From NCBI GenBank assembly GCA_019634245.1, contig JAHQVR010000042.1, forward strand, positions 1-27,265: a stretch of 27,265 nucleotides of DNA. Direction: 5' to 3'. Shown in pieces: positions 1 to 7,990 of the stretch. A program made the position numbers and the translations under genes. Under the pieces are notes generated by a model. That model was not told where the DNA came from. It saw nothing but the letters and a program-made list of their open reading frames with translations, and searched no databases. Position 1 is the stretch's first letter, and every line of letters starts with the position of its first letter. Source of the DNA: Gammaproteobacteria bacterium (GTDB lineage: Bacteria; Pseudomonadota; Gammaproteobacteria; Granulosicoccales; Granulosicoccaceae).

Positions 1-786
1 ATCAACATCCGCGTGGTTAGGTGCACCGTTACCATCAGTGTTTGGCACCGCCAAGGGAGTCGCTGCGGTCAGATCATCCAGACCATCACCATCGCTGTCA
101 CTAAAGCCATCAATCTCGCCGTCATTATCAGCGTCCAATCCACCGGCTTCGACTGTGTCGTTGATGCCATCGTTATCAGAATCTATATCCAGATAGTCCG
201 CTGCTCCATCGCCATCGATATCTGCTACCGGTAGCGGATCGTTTCCGGCGCTGTCAGCTAAACCATCACCGTTACCATCAGTAAACCCATCGATTAAACC
301 ATCACCATCGCTATCGAGACCACCAGCCTCTTTCGTGTCTGTTAATCCATCATTATCTGAATCAAGATCATGAACATCGGCAACGCCATCACCGTCAGTG
401 TCCAGTAACCCCCCGGCCTCTACCGCATCGTCGATTCCGTTACCATCAAGGTCCGACCCGCCAGTGGCATCAACATCGTATTGATCATCGATTCCATCGT
501 TGTCTGAGTCCAAACCACTGTTCGGTGCTTCAACCGAATCCGGGATGCCGTCGTTGTCTGAATCTAAATCACGTAAATCCGGTATACCATCGCCATCACT
601 GTCATGAAAGCCAGAGAGATTTCCACCAAATTCAATCGCGTCTGGTACGCCATCGCCATCGGTATCTGTATCAAGATAATCGGCAATACCATCCCCATCG
701 GTATCTGCCAGCGCAGAAACCCCACCTGGACCGAACTCATAGGCGTCAGGGATACCATCTTGATCTGTATCAGCACTGATAATTCC
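1..786 (-). repeat. Tandem Asp-rich calcium-binding-type (thrombospondin type 3-like) coding repeats
   Basis: Read on the minus strand, this stretch encodes many irregular copies of DxDxDGxxD, such as DTDQDGIPD, DTDGDGVPD, DSDNDGIPD, DTDGDGVAD and DIDGDGAAD, with spacers often ending in VEAGG. In thrombospondin type 3 and related repeats these acidic loops bind calcium. The array continues past the left edge, so the copy number is unknown. The DNA shows matching short repetitiveness (many ccatcgccatc-like units on the plus strand), which could recombine or slip. Confidence 0.85.
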
Positions 787-3700
787 AATATCAATTGTTA
801 AGTTGGAAAAATCATCATTAGTGTTAGCGTCCACAATCGGAATAATATTGTCCCCAATGGGCTCATTACCTGTGGGCGCAGCACCGGGTAACGGGATTTC
901 AGCGTCAACTGTTATTTTGTCTGTCAAAATCCCATTGGCAAGTACTGAGCCTGTCACCATACCGTTATGATCGACGTCATGATTCACATCGGTATTGGCG
1001 TTAGCTGCACCCACCGCGACGGTCCATCCCATCAACGGATTACCCGGAGCAAACCAGGTTGCGGGAATCTGTACAAAGTAGTCACCGGGCTCAAGCTCAT
1101 CAAATAGATAGGTTCCATCCACGGTCTGTGTTGATTCGACCAAATCCCCGGTATCGTAATCCCTGAGTTCCACCGCTAGACCATCGGGAGCGAGTAAATC
1201 AATACCATCGTCGAATGCTCCGTTGGAATTGATATCTATAAAGATTAGATCCCCGATGGAATGTCCTGCAATGACTATGATCGATCGATTGGATTTAATG
1301 TACTGCGTTGCCGGCAGATCAATTGAGTCCGTACCGAACAAATTGACGTAGCGATCACCAGAGCGATTACCCGATGCCTGCAAGGTATAACTCAATTTAA
1401 TACCCTGCCGTGGATTGCCGTTTACCTCTAGTTCGTAGTTCGATACATGTTTTATCGCCGTTACACTGCTAAAATCTGCGGGACAGCTCATACCGCTTTC
1501 ATCAGGTATAAAAACTAAACCGTCCCAATGGCACCAATCACTAGCGTTTGAATCTGGATCGTGATTAATCGTCGTTGGTACATCAGCAGAATAGGAAATC
1601 AATCCGATTTGTGAAAAGGGATCGGACCCCGTTGGAACTGACCCATCCATCCAAGTCTCTGTGGCAGGCCCACTTAACGTTAAACTACCCGTAAAGTTCG
1701 ATGCAGGAGATCTTGCTGCCAATCCGGCAGAATCACCGTTGTAGGGTAAAACGTTGATCACCACTGGGTTTGCCACGGTGGAGGCTTCGGAAAAGTTAGA
1801 CCATGTCAGTGTGTGGTGTTGGCTGTCTCCCGCCCGATCAACCGGTACATCGACACTTGCTGCTGATTGAATGCTACCTGCTTGACCCAAAGTCACCGTT
1901 TGTTGAGTGGGCGTTGACACCACAGCGTTGTCCGCAGACATATATGCGCTATTGACCGCAGCGGTACCCGCCGGTGCTGTCGCATCCGTTATCGTGCAAT
2001 AGATAATCGGCGCATGAACTTGAGTGGAGTCAAGGTTGCCCAGTGGCCACTTCAGCGTAGTTTGACCCGCACTTGGGGTGTTATACAAAATCTGGGTGGG
2101 CGCAACCGCTCCAGGTTCTGCTAATGTGCAAGCCTGATCGTACGTTAATTCTTCTGGCAGTACATCAACCACTTCAGCGTTAATCGCAGTACTACCCTGT
2201 GATAATACTGATGACACCACAGGTTCCAACTGCCACACAACAGGATTTCCGGCCAGCGTGGACGTGGTTGTGCCCGCTGCTGCAAAAGGCGTTACCGTAG
2301 ATTTTGCAACGTCAACAGTCACGCGCGTCAACGACATACGATCGCCATGCGATGATGTTGACTCAGGCGAAGGCATGTAATTGTTGGTAAATCCTCCCGG
2401 CCGGAACTCATCACTTCGCCAATTACCAAACGATGGCATAACGGTTCCCACTGGTATCGGCGTACCGTCGTATGGCCCGCCATAGAAAACATCACGCGCT
2501 TGAACAGGTGTCATCAATCGTAGGTTGTGACCGGCATGAAGCTGAACCGTCGGGGAGGCCTTAACAACTCGTACGGCATTGACATTGTCACGCCCAATTA
2601 CGTTCAGGTCTGTGTTCCAGCTTACTGCCGGATCATCACAACGGAACGTTCGCATCTCATTCCAATCACCTTCATACCGCCCTGACATAGGATTAAAATC
2701 AACCGCGCCATCATTGTTGCTATCCAATGGATCGACTGCAGCGTAATTAATGCTCGCGTATTCAATTTGCCAATCGGATGTGTTTCCACCACCACCAGCC
2801 ACAACAAAGGCATCTTTACCTGCACTACCCCCAACACTGGCTCGATCCGACAAGCGCTGAGTCGAGTTATCAAAGGCAGTACACAATTGTGTGTTCGATA
2901 GGGAGACGCTACCCTGGTTCACGACATAGCTCATATACGGCCATGAGACAGTCGGTTCTACCAATCCTTCGCCGGTGTGATAGGAAGAGAGATAGGGAGC
3001 GTAAATTACCGACCCACCATCATTCGTTCGGCTCAGTGTGCGATGATTAAAACCACCGGTCGCTCTGATTTCAATAGTTAAGGGGCCAGAACAGTTGTTG
3101 CTGGCACTACCATCGGGCATCGCAGTTCCGTTATATCCAGGCTCTAGCCCACCCCCATAATTAGACACTGAGTAGTTATCTACAGGATCGAAATCGTTAA
3201 AACAGTTTGTTAGGTTGAGTGAACCACTCGAAGGCGTTGGGTTTTCACGATCAATTTCTGAGAAAGGCACAAAAATTTGAACTCTATAGGCCATCGCAAA
3301 ATAAGGCCCCGCCGCTAACGACGAATTGTTTATCGTCTGTGTGGGGTAGCGGGTTCCGCGCGTATCAACATTGTTCGCTGTTAGTGTCCAGCCATTGGTC
3401 GTGTCCCCTGAAATAGCACAACTTCCCGAATCTACGACGTGCTCTCCGAGTGGATCGTTTGGCCGAATCGACTCATTACCCCATACGGTGTTTCCCCAGC
3501 CCGAAGGGTTGGGTATACATTGCACAATAGAATACTCAAACGGAAACGGTGTAACCCCGTCGCTTTCAACTGCAGTTAGTAGATTATTGAAAGAAAAACT
3601 ATCTGTCAGCGCAGAAACGCCTTTACCTGCGCGATCAACATCGGCTGACAAGTGGACCGTTGTCCACAAATAGTATCCAAGTTCAGGGCCTCTTCCGGTA

Positions 3701-4425
3701 CCAACATCCTTAGTAGTAACGCCGCCACGATAGATACTCCGGCGATCTCCAATCAAATCCCAGGCTGGGGCCGATGAGATAACATAGGTTTGTGGATCAT
3801 GGTAGATAACATCAGATACGATTTTTGCGCCTAACGCATCCAGGCCATACACCTTTTGATGAGATGTGAAGGTTGCCCCATCCGCCGAATCCGCCATGGG
3901 TCGAATAGGTACGGAGAATGACTTTTGATCCCCGTTAGCCATAGCACCAAGATTACACAGTAGCGTTATTGAACCATCGCCATTGTTGATAACTGAGGAA
4001 GTAGGATTGGTTCCCCCTGGACCCTGCGGTGGCGCCAAACAGATTGTCGGCATCTCATCAAACTGCACATTCGCATCTGCGCCGGGTATCAGCGTTTGTT
4101 CTAAAATCACAGACGCTACCGGCGGGTCTCCCACTGGTATATTGGACATCGAAATCGACCAAAAATGATTTTGCAAATCCGCCGTGCGGATTCGTGCATC
4201 GTTTGCGCCGCAGTCTTCCCCAGAATTGTTGCAACTAGCAGGTAACGCAAATGGCTCTGAACCTGTTGTTACACCCTCACCAAACGGCCCCAGACTCAGA
4301 GATTGAGCCAATGTCGACGGTGACCACATCACCAACGACAGCAGAACAGCAATCCGGGGATTAAACAGTGAAAAACCATCTGCTAAGCAGGCGCAAAAAT
4401 GTTCACTTACCGCTCTTAAATTCAT
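1..4425 (-). CDS. Very large secreted surface protein with SdrD-B-like domain and calcium-binding-type repeats, C-terminus outside window
   Basis: The minus strand stays open for 1475 codons from an ATG at 4425 to the left edge, with no stop, so the C-terminus is missing. The N-terminus has a long n-region, then a hydrophobic core (IAVLLSLVMW) and a likely signal-peptidase site after STLA. Residues about 45-1055 are Ser/Thr/Asn/Gly-rich with scattered cysteines, typical of exported beta-sandwich proteins, but I recognise no named domain there. Residues about 1057-1118 read as an SdrD-B-like/Cna-B-type domain (GDLIFIDINSNGAFDDG ... YLFDELEPGDYFVQIP). From about residue 1216 to the edge there are DxDxDGxxD repeats. 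A second in-frame ATG at 4437 is possible; 4425 is preferred because a GGA lies upstream. The gene starts 54 bp after the OmpA-family gene and is probably co-transcribed with it. A role in adhesion or the cell surface is inferred. Confidence 0.85.
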   Translation of the reverse strand, partial: MNLRAVSEHFCACLADGFSLFNPRIAVLLSLVMWSPSTLAQSLSLGPFGEGVTTGSEPFALPASCNNSGEDCGANDARIRTADLQNHFWSISMSNIPVGDPPVASVILEQTLIPGADANVQFDEMPTICLAPPQGPGGTNPTSSVINNGDGSITLLCNLGAMANGDQKSFSVPIRPMADSADGATFTSHQKVYGLDALGAKIVSDVIYHDPQTYVISSAPAWDLIGDRRSIYRGGVTTKDVGTGRGPELGYYLWTTVHLSADVDRAGKGVSALTDSFSFNNLLTAVESDGVTPFPFEYSIVQCIPNPSGWGNTVWGNESIRPNDPLGEHVVDSGSCAISGDTTNGWTLTANNVDTRGTRYPTQTINNSSLAAGPYFAMAYRVQIFVPFSEIDRENPTPSSGSLNLTNCFNDFDPVDNYSVSNYGGGLEPGYNGTAMPDGSASNNCSGPLTIEIRATGGFNHRTLSRTNDGGSVIYAPYLSSYHTGEGLVEPTVSWPYMSYVVNQGSVSLSNTQLCTAFDNSTQRLSDRASVGGSAGKDAFVVAGGGGNTSDWQIEYASINYAAVDPLDSNNDGAVDFNPMSGRYEGDWNEMRTFRCDDPAVSWNTDLNVIGRDNVNAVRVVKASPTVQLHAGHNLRLMTPVQARDVFYGGPYDGTPIPVGTVMPSFGNWRSDEFRPGGFTNNYMPSPESTSSHGDRMSLTRVTVDVAKSTVTPFAAAGTTTSTLAGNPVVWQLEPVVSSVLSQGSTAINAEVVDVLPEELTYDQACTLAEPGAVAPTQILYNTPSAGQTTLKWPLGNLDSTQVHAPIIYCTITDATAPAGTAAVNSAYMSADNAVVSTPTQQTVTLGQAGSIQSAASVDVPVDRAGDSQHHTLTWSNFSEASTVANPVVINVLPYNGDSAGLAARSPASNFTGSLTLSGPATETWMDGSVPTGSDPFSQIGLISYSADVPTTINHDPDSNASDWCHWDGLVFIPDESGMSCPADFSSVTAIKHVSNYELEVNGNPRQGIKLSYTLQASGNRSGDRYVNLFGTDSIDLPATQYIKSNRSIIVIAGHSIGDLIFIDINSNGAFDDGIDLLAPDGLAVELRDYDTGDLVESTQTVDGTYLFDELEPGDYFVQIPATWFAPGNPLMGWTVAVGAANANTDVNHDVDHNGMVTGSVLANGILTDKITVDAEIPLPGAAPTGNEPIGDNIIPIVDANTNDDFSNLTIDIGIISADTDQDGIPDAYEFGPGGVSALADTDGDGIADYLDTDTDGDGVPDAIEFGGNLSGFHDSDGDGIPDLRDLDSDNDGIPDSVEAPNSGLDSDNDGIDDQYDVDATGGSDLDGNGIDDAVEAGGLLDTDGDGVADVHDLDSDNDGLTDTKEAGGLDSDGDGLIDGFTDGNGDGLADSAGNDPLPVADIDGDGAADYLDIDSDNDGINDTVEAGGLDADNDGEIDGFSDSDGDGLDDLTAATPLAVPNTDGNGAPNHADVD

Positions 4426-4440
4426 GAGTAATTCCATTTG

Positions 4441-4458
4441 AAATAGAGATTTCTATTT
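4441..4458 (-). other. Short AT-rich inverted repeat before the large secreted gene
   Basis: AAATAGA (4441-4447) pairs with TCTATTT (4452-4458) around a 4-nt loop. It sits about 16 nt upstream of the ATG at 4425, in the gap after the OmpA-family gene. It has almost no GC and no U-tract, so it is not a standard terminator. It could modulate translation or RNA processing in the operon, or be chance in an AT-rich leader. Confidence 0.3.
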
Positions 4459-4479
4459 GAATGTCTATCGAAACTATGA

Positions 4480-5616
4480 TTAGTAAGTAATCGCGAGCTC
4501 TACCCGTCGATTAGCGGCACGCCCCTGGGCATGTGCATTCGAATCGAGTGGTTTCAACTCACCGTAAGCCAGCCGCTGTAGCTTGTTGGTATCAATGCCT
4601 TCAGCCTCAAATATCTCAGCCACCGTACCTACACGCTGACGGGACAGACGCAGGTTGTATCGAGCGGGCCCAACATCGTCGGTATGACCGGAGATCACGA
4701 TATGGCGCGGGTTACAGCGACGAAGCGATTCAGCCACGCTCGACAACCTAACTTTTGCTGAATCTGTTAGCACTGCAGAGTCTGTGTGAAAGGTAATACC
4801 GGATATGACACCCTGCAGAGAACTACAATCTCTTGCGACCTGAATAGCAGGTACTGGCACAAGTACCGCGGGAGACTTAGGGGAATATTCAGATAGTGGA
4901 TTATTAACTTTTTGGCGTTTACCCGACGGTCGATAGATCAAACCCAATTGAGCATATTGGACGTCTTTGTCAAAGGCGATGTAATCTGCGCGCAAGCCTA
5001 AACCGATGCGAGTCATATACTCCAAACCCAAACCAAACAGCAAATGGGTTGAACTCACCTGTTCATACAGCACCGGACCAATGGTATCGTTGGTTAATTG
5101 TCCAAAACCTATTCGTCCATAACCGGAAAATCCCTGGCGCAGAAAGTTATGTCGATTTTTACCGGCATAAAAAAGAGCACTTGCCGCATTTATTTCGTAA
5201 CCGATGTGGCCTTGTGGAGATAAGTCTGCGGTACCTAGGGAGGAATGATGAAGCTCTATAGATAATTGGCGGCTGAGATCGGCTCCAAGAGTGAACTGCG
5301 AACCACCGTTCGTAGAATTATCAACGTTCCAATTCGGCACCTCACTGGTATCTGGATTGAGTTCGCTGACACCTAAACCAATGCCTGCGTAAACACCGCG
5401 TTGAAGTTTTCGGTCAGGCGTCGTGGTATTTTTGGGTTGGGTAATGCGATGGTTTACGGTCGCATCCGATTCCGGTACGGGAGGCGCGCTCAGATTGTCT
5501 GGTTGCCTGGCACAGCTGGCCATGGCAGAACCCAGCATCAGTAGGCAGATAATTTGACGCCCAAAACGGCACGGTCTGCTTGTTATTGTCGGTGATTCCA
5601 AGCGCCGAAATCCCAT
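4480..5616 (-). CDS. OmpA-family outer-membrane protein with C-terminal peptidoglycan-binding domain
   Basis: 378 aa. The N-terminus has a basic region, a hydrophobic stretch (IICLLMLGSAMA) and a lipobox-like MASC with Cys35, suggesting a lipoprotein, although Met at -3 is not ideal. Residues about 70-235 alternate like a small outer-membrane beta-barrel (YAGIGLGVSELNP, GYGRIGFGQL, LLFGLGLEYMTRIGLGLRADY). Residues 263-378 are an OmpA C-terminal domain: ITFHTDSAVL, ISGHTDDVG, the YNLRLSRQRV helix and GRAANRRVEL. This domain normally binds the diaminopimelate of peptidoglycan. It probably heads an operon with the giant secreted protein 54 bp downstream and may anchor or help display it; that partnership is inferred. 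No clear ribosome binding site precedes the ATG, so the start is less certain than the domain call. Confidence 0.88.
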   Translation of the reverse strand: MGFRRLESPTITSRPCRFGRQIICLLMLGSAMASCARQPDNLSAPPVPESDATVNHRITQPKNTTTPDRKLQRGVYAGIGLGVSELNPDTSEVPNWNVDNSTNGGSQFTLGADLSRQLSIELHHSSLGTADLSPQGHIGYEINAASALFYAGKNRHNFLRQGFSGYGRIGFGQLTNDTIGPVLYEQVSSTHLLFGLGLEYMTRIGLGLRADYIAFDKDVQYAQLGLIYRPSGKRQKVNNPLSEYSPKSPAVLVPVPAIQVARDCSSLQGVISGITFHTDSAVLTDSAKVRLSSVAESLRRCNPRHIVISGHTDDVGPARYNLRLSRQRVGTVAEIFEAEGIDTNKLQRLAYGELKPLDSNAHAQGRAANRRVELAITY

Positions 5617-6087
5617 GAATTTCGAATACTTGTGCCAGCAGTGGATCTAGGCTAATTACTATCGCCTCCTGCTGATTACCTTGGAATCCAATTCCGCCAA
5701 ATTGACCTACATCGCCCGTTTTACCTAACGCGCGGACACAAATTTCTGTGATTGAGGGTCTAGTTATTGGCAAAATGAGACATTTGTTGAGATGTGACGA
5801 ACATCAATTAACATTCGTTGACATATCTATAGAGGCTTCAAGCTCAGCTCAGCTAGGGCCGCACTGAGCCGGACCCAGACTGCCAGGTGACAATCGCTAT
5901 CCCCCCAATTATACCGCCGGCTCGGAAACGCAGATCGGTAGGCGATAGATTCACCTGAAACAAAGCACGTTGCGCTCTGAAGGTCAATATTCTTTGTGCG
6001 ACGTTGATGTCCTAATGACTGGGCATCGGCAGCATAATCAGGTATAAACACGTATCTTTTTTAGGCCGTCTCGTTAGAGCATTGAAT
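5617..6087. other. Intergenic region between divergent genes, no convincing gene
   Basis: About 470 bp separate the OmpA-family start (minus) from the HPt start (plus). Small open frames exist on the minus strand (5414-5773 and 5827-6051), but neither resembles a known family and the first overlaps the OmpA-family gene out of frame. Promoters for both flanking genes should lie here. A TATAAA at 6043-6048 could be a -10 element for the HPt gene, but I see no good -35 partner. No repeat, RNA gene or mobile-element end was recognised. Confidence 0.5.
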
Positions 6088-6438
6088 ATGAGTTCCATCG
6101 ACGTAAACCTGCTTGGGCAACTCAAAGAGCTCATCGGTGGCGATCAATCTGAACTGAACGAACTAATTAATACGTTTTTAAGTGAAGCCAATGACATTGT
6201 TTCTGATATGAATTCATCCTTGGATACGCAAAATCTTGAGGTACTGAGACGGTCGGGACATTCACTGAAATCCAGTGCACAAGATTTTGGAGCAACCGAA
6301 CTCTCTGCCCTTTCAGCATCTCTCGAATCTGCCTGTCGTAGTAGCTGGCCTGACGACAGCAACCTGCAAGTTGAACGCATTCAATCTGAGCTGGTCTTGG
6401 CTCAGCAAGAACTCCAATCATACCTTCAAAATAACTAA
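6088..6438 (+). CDS. Stand-alone HPt (histidine phosphotransfer) domain protein
   Basis: 116 aa from the ATG at 6088; a TTG two codons upstream is a weaker alternative. The whole protein is one HPt helical bundle. The phosphoacceptor is His58 in RRSGHSLKSSAQDFGA, followed by the usual ELSALSASLE helix. HPt proteins shuttle phosphate between the receiver of a hybrid kinase and a response regulator. The hybrid kinase at 7987-10809 has two receivers but no HPt of its own, and a receiver-transporter fusion starts 16 bp downstream, so this is the natural middle carrier of a local phosphorelay. Co-transcription with the fusion gene is likely from the short gap. The partner assignment is inferred from position and domain content. 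Confidence 0.9.
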   Translation: MSSIDVNLLGQLKELIGGDQSELNELINTFLSEANDIVSDMNSSLDTQNLEVLRRSGHSLKSSAQDFGATELSALSASLESACRSSWPDDSNLQVERIQSELVLAQQELQSYLQNN

Positions 6439-6454
6439 CCCTTAATTTTCGAGC

Positions 6455-7990
6455 GTGTCCTCATTGGAACAGAGTGAAGCCAAGGAACTTGTCCTAATTG
6501 TCGATGATCAGGCTACTCATCGGCAGAAACTTAGACTTGCCATTGAGAACTTAGGCTACAAAACCGTTCTGGCTGTGGATGGAAATGACGCCTTACACAA
6601 GCTCCGCACATCAGATATCGATTTGGTTCTACTCGATATCATCATGCCCGATGTGGACGGATTTGATGTCATGGAATTTATGCAGCGAGATAAGAAACTT
6701 CGAGAAATTCCAGTAATCGTAATTTCAGCACTCGATTCCGAAATGGATAGTGTTGTTCGTGCCATAGAGTTTGGGGCACGAGATTTTCTACCTAAAAACT
6801 TCGATCCTATCTTTCTACGCGCTCGAGTTGAAACATCTCTCGAATCGAAACGAAATCGAGATAGAGAAATAGAGCATTTGCAGCAAGTGGAACGTCTTAC
6901 TGACGCAGCAGCAGTGCTTGAAAAGCACAACGTCAATCCATCACGACTGCAGCTCGTAGATATGCGTGAGCGAGAAGATGCTTTGGGGAAACTGGCCCGT
7001 GTCTTCACAGATATGGCCAGCCAAGTCTATGAGCGTGAACAGCGTCTGCGCCAACAAGTTAGGACATTACGCGGGATAGGACTTTTGTTGGCCGTGGGAG
7101 CCGTCTATGGGCTTGGCATACCAATCTCAAGAATCGCCTCAGAACAATCCAGCAACGCCTTTGGTATTGCACTATGGGTCAATGTAATAAGTGCTTTTAT
7201 CTGCTTATCAATCTCTTTCTACCGAGGCAGAGTCCCTAAACTCAACAAAGATACACTGATTCTTTTTGGATTTTGGGGATGTTTTGGAACACTGTTTGGC
7301 GAAGTAGTGCTATTCAAAGTAGCTGCGCATGTCGAAGCTTCGTTAATTGCGTTAATACTGGTCGCGGAAGGTTTTATAGTGTTTGCTTTCGCAGCCGCGA
7401 TGCGTATAGAGAAAGCGAGTATTCGTAGACTGTTAGGCTTTGCAGTTGGTTTTGTCGGCATGTTGCTCGTAATCTTTGCCGCCCGCAATATCGAGGGAAA
7501 TTCTTTAGGTATCTGGGTACTAGCAGGACTGGTTATTCCTACCGCCTACGCTTGCCGAACCATACTTCTTACACTAAAGTTCACAAACGATTTGGATCTG
7601 ATGGGCGCTGTGGGCTTTTCATGTGTTTCCGGTTCCATCATTGTAATGCCGTTCGTCATTGCAACCGGGGACTGGGTATCACTGAACTCGATCGGAAACC
7701 TCGGATCAAACAGTCTGCTATTTGCCATTCTATTACTCGCCATTATCACGGCCTCCGGTTCCGCCTTAAGAGCAACCCTAATCAAATCCACCGGAGCAGT
7801 TTTTGCCAGCCAAGCCAGTTTGGTGACAACGCTTGCCGGCATCATTTGGAGCATGTTGTTGTTGGGGGAACAGCTGCCGCCGATTGGGTGGCTGGCGTTG
7901 ATATTCATGTTAGGTGGGGCGTACCTAATTGGACCAAAAGAGGAAGCCGAAGAAGTGGACCCTCTCACCAAGTTAGATTATGAACTTTAG
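6455..7990 (+). CDS. Response-regulator receiver domain fused to a ten-helix EamA/DMT-type transporter
   Basis: 511 aa from a GTG start; no clear ribosome binding site, so translation may be coupled to the HPt gene 16 bp upstream. Residues about 12-130 are a CheY-like receiver with acidic Asp17/Asp18, phosphoacceptor Asp61 in LVLLDIIMPDVDG, Ser91 and Lys114. Residues about 135-205 form a charged, probably coiled-coil linker (LARVFTDMASQVYEREQRL) like those following receivers in other regulators. Residues about 207-493 are hydrophobic and divide into about ten membrane helices in two halves, as in EamA/drug-metabolite transporters (helices near 207, 237, 266, 290, 327, 352, 383, 420, 446, 476). 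Transporters of this fold move small metabolites across the inner membrane; the substrate here cannot be read. Receiver outputs are usually DNA-binding or enzymatic, so direct attachment to a transporter is unusual. The stop codon overlaps that of the convergent kinase gene. Confidence 0.88.
   Translation: MSSLEQSEAKELVLIVDDQATHRQKLRLAIENLGYKTVLAVDGNDALHKLRTSDIDLVLLDIIMPDVDGFDVMEFMQRDKKLREIPVIVISALDSEMDSVVRAIEFGARDFLPKNFDPIFLRARVETSLESKRNRDREIEHLQQVERLTDAAAVLEKHNVNPSRLQLVDMREREDALGKLARVFTDMASQVYEREQRLRQQVRTLRGIGLLLAVGAVYGLGIPISRIASEQSSNAFGIALWVNVISAFICLSISFYRGRVPKLNKDTLILFGFWGCFGTLFGEVVLFKVAAHVEASLIALILVAEGFIVFAFAAAMRIEKASIRRLLGFAVGFVGMLLVIFAARNIEGNSLGIWVLAGLVIPTAYACRTILLTLKFTNDLDLMGAVGFSCVSGSIIVMPFVIATGDWVSLNSIGNLGSNSLLFAILLLAIITASGSALRATLIKSTGAVFASQASLVTTLAGIIWSMLLLGEQLPPIGWLALIFMLGGAYLIGPKEEAEEVDPLTKLDYEL

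Noticed and set aside
1..786. CRISPR-like or satellite array suggested by repeated ccatcgccatc units
   Set aside because: The units are irregular in length and sequence and encode DxDxDGxxD protein repeats in an open frame.
2622..3050. Overlapping open frames on both strands within the large secreted gene
   Set aside because: They are shadows in other frames of a continuous 1475-codon minus-strand gene whose translation looks protein-like throughout.
5414..5773. 119-codon minus-strand open frame upstream of and overlapping the OmpA-family gene
   Set aside because: It overlaps the OmpA-family gene out of frame, has no recognisable family and no supporting ribosome binding site.
5827..6051. 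74-codon minus-strand open frame in the 5617-6087 gap
   Set aside because: No family resemblance and no start context; length is within chance.
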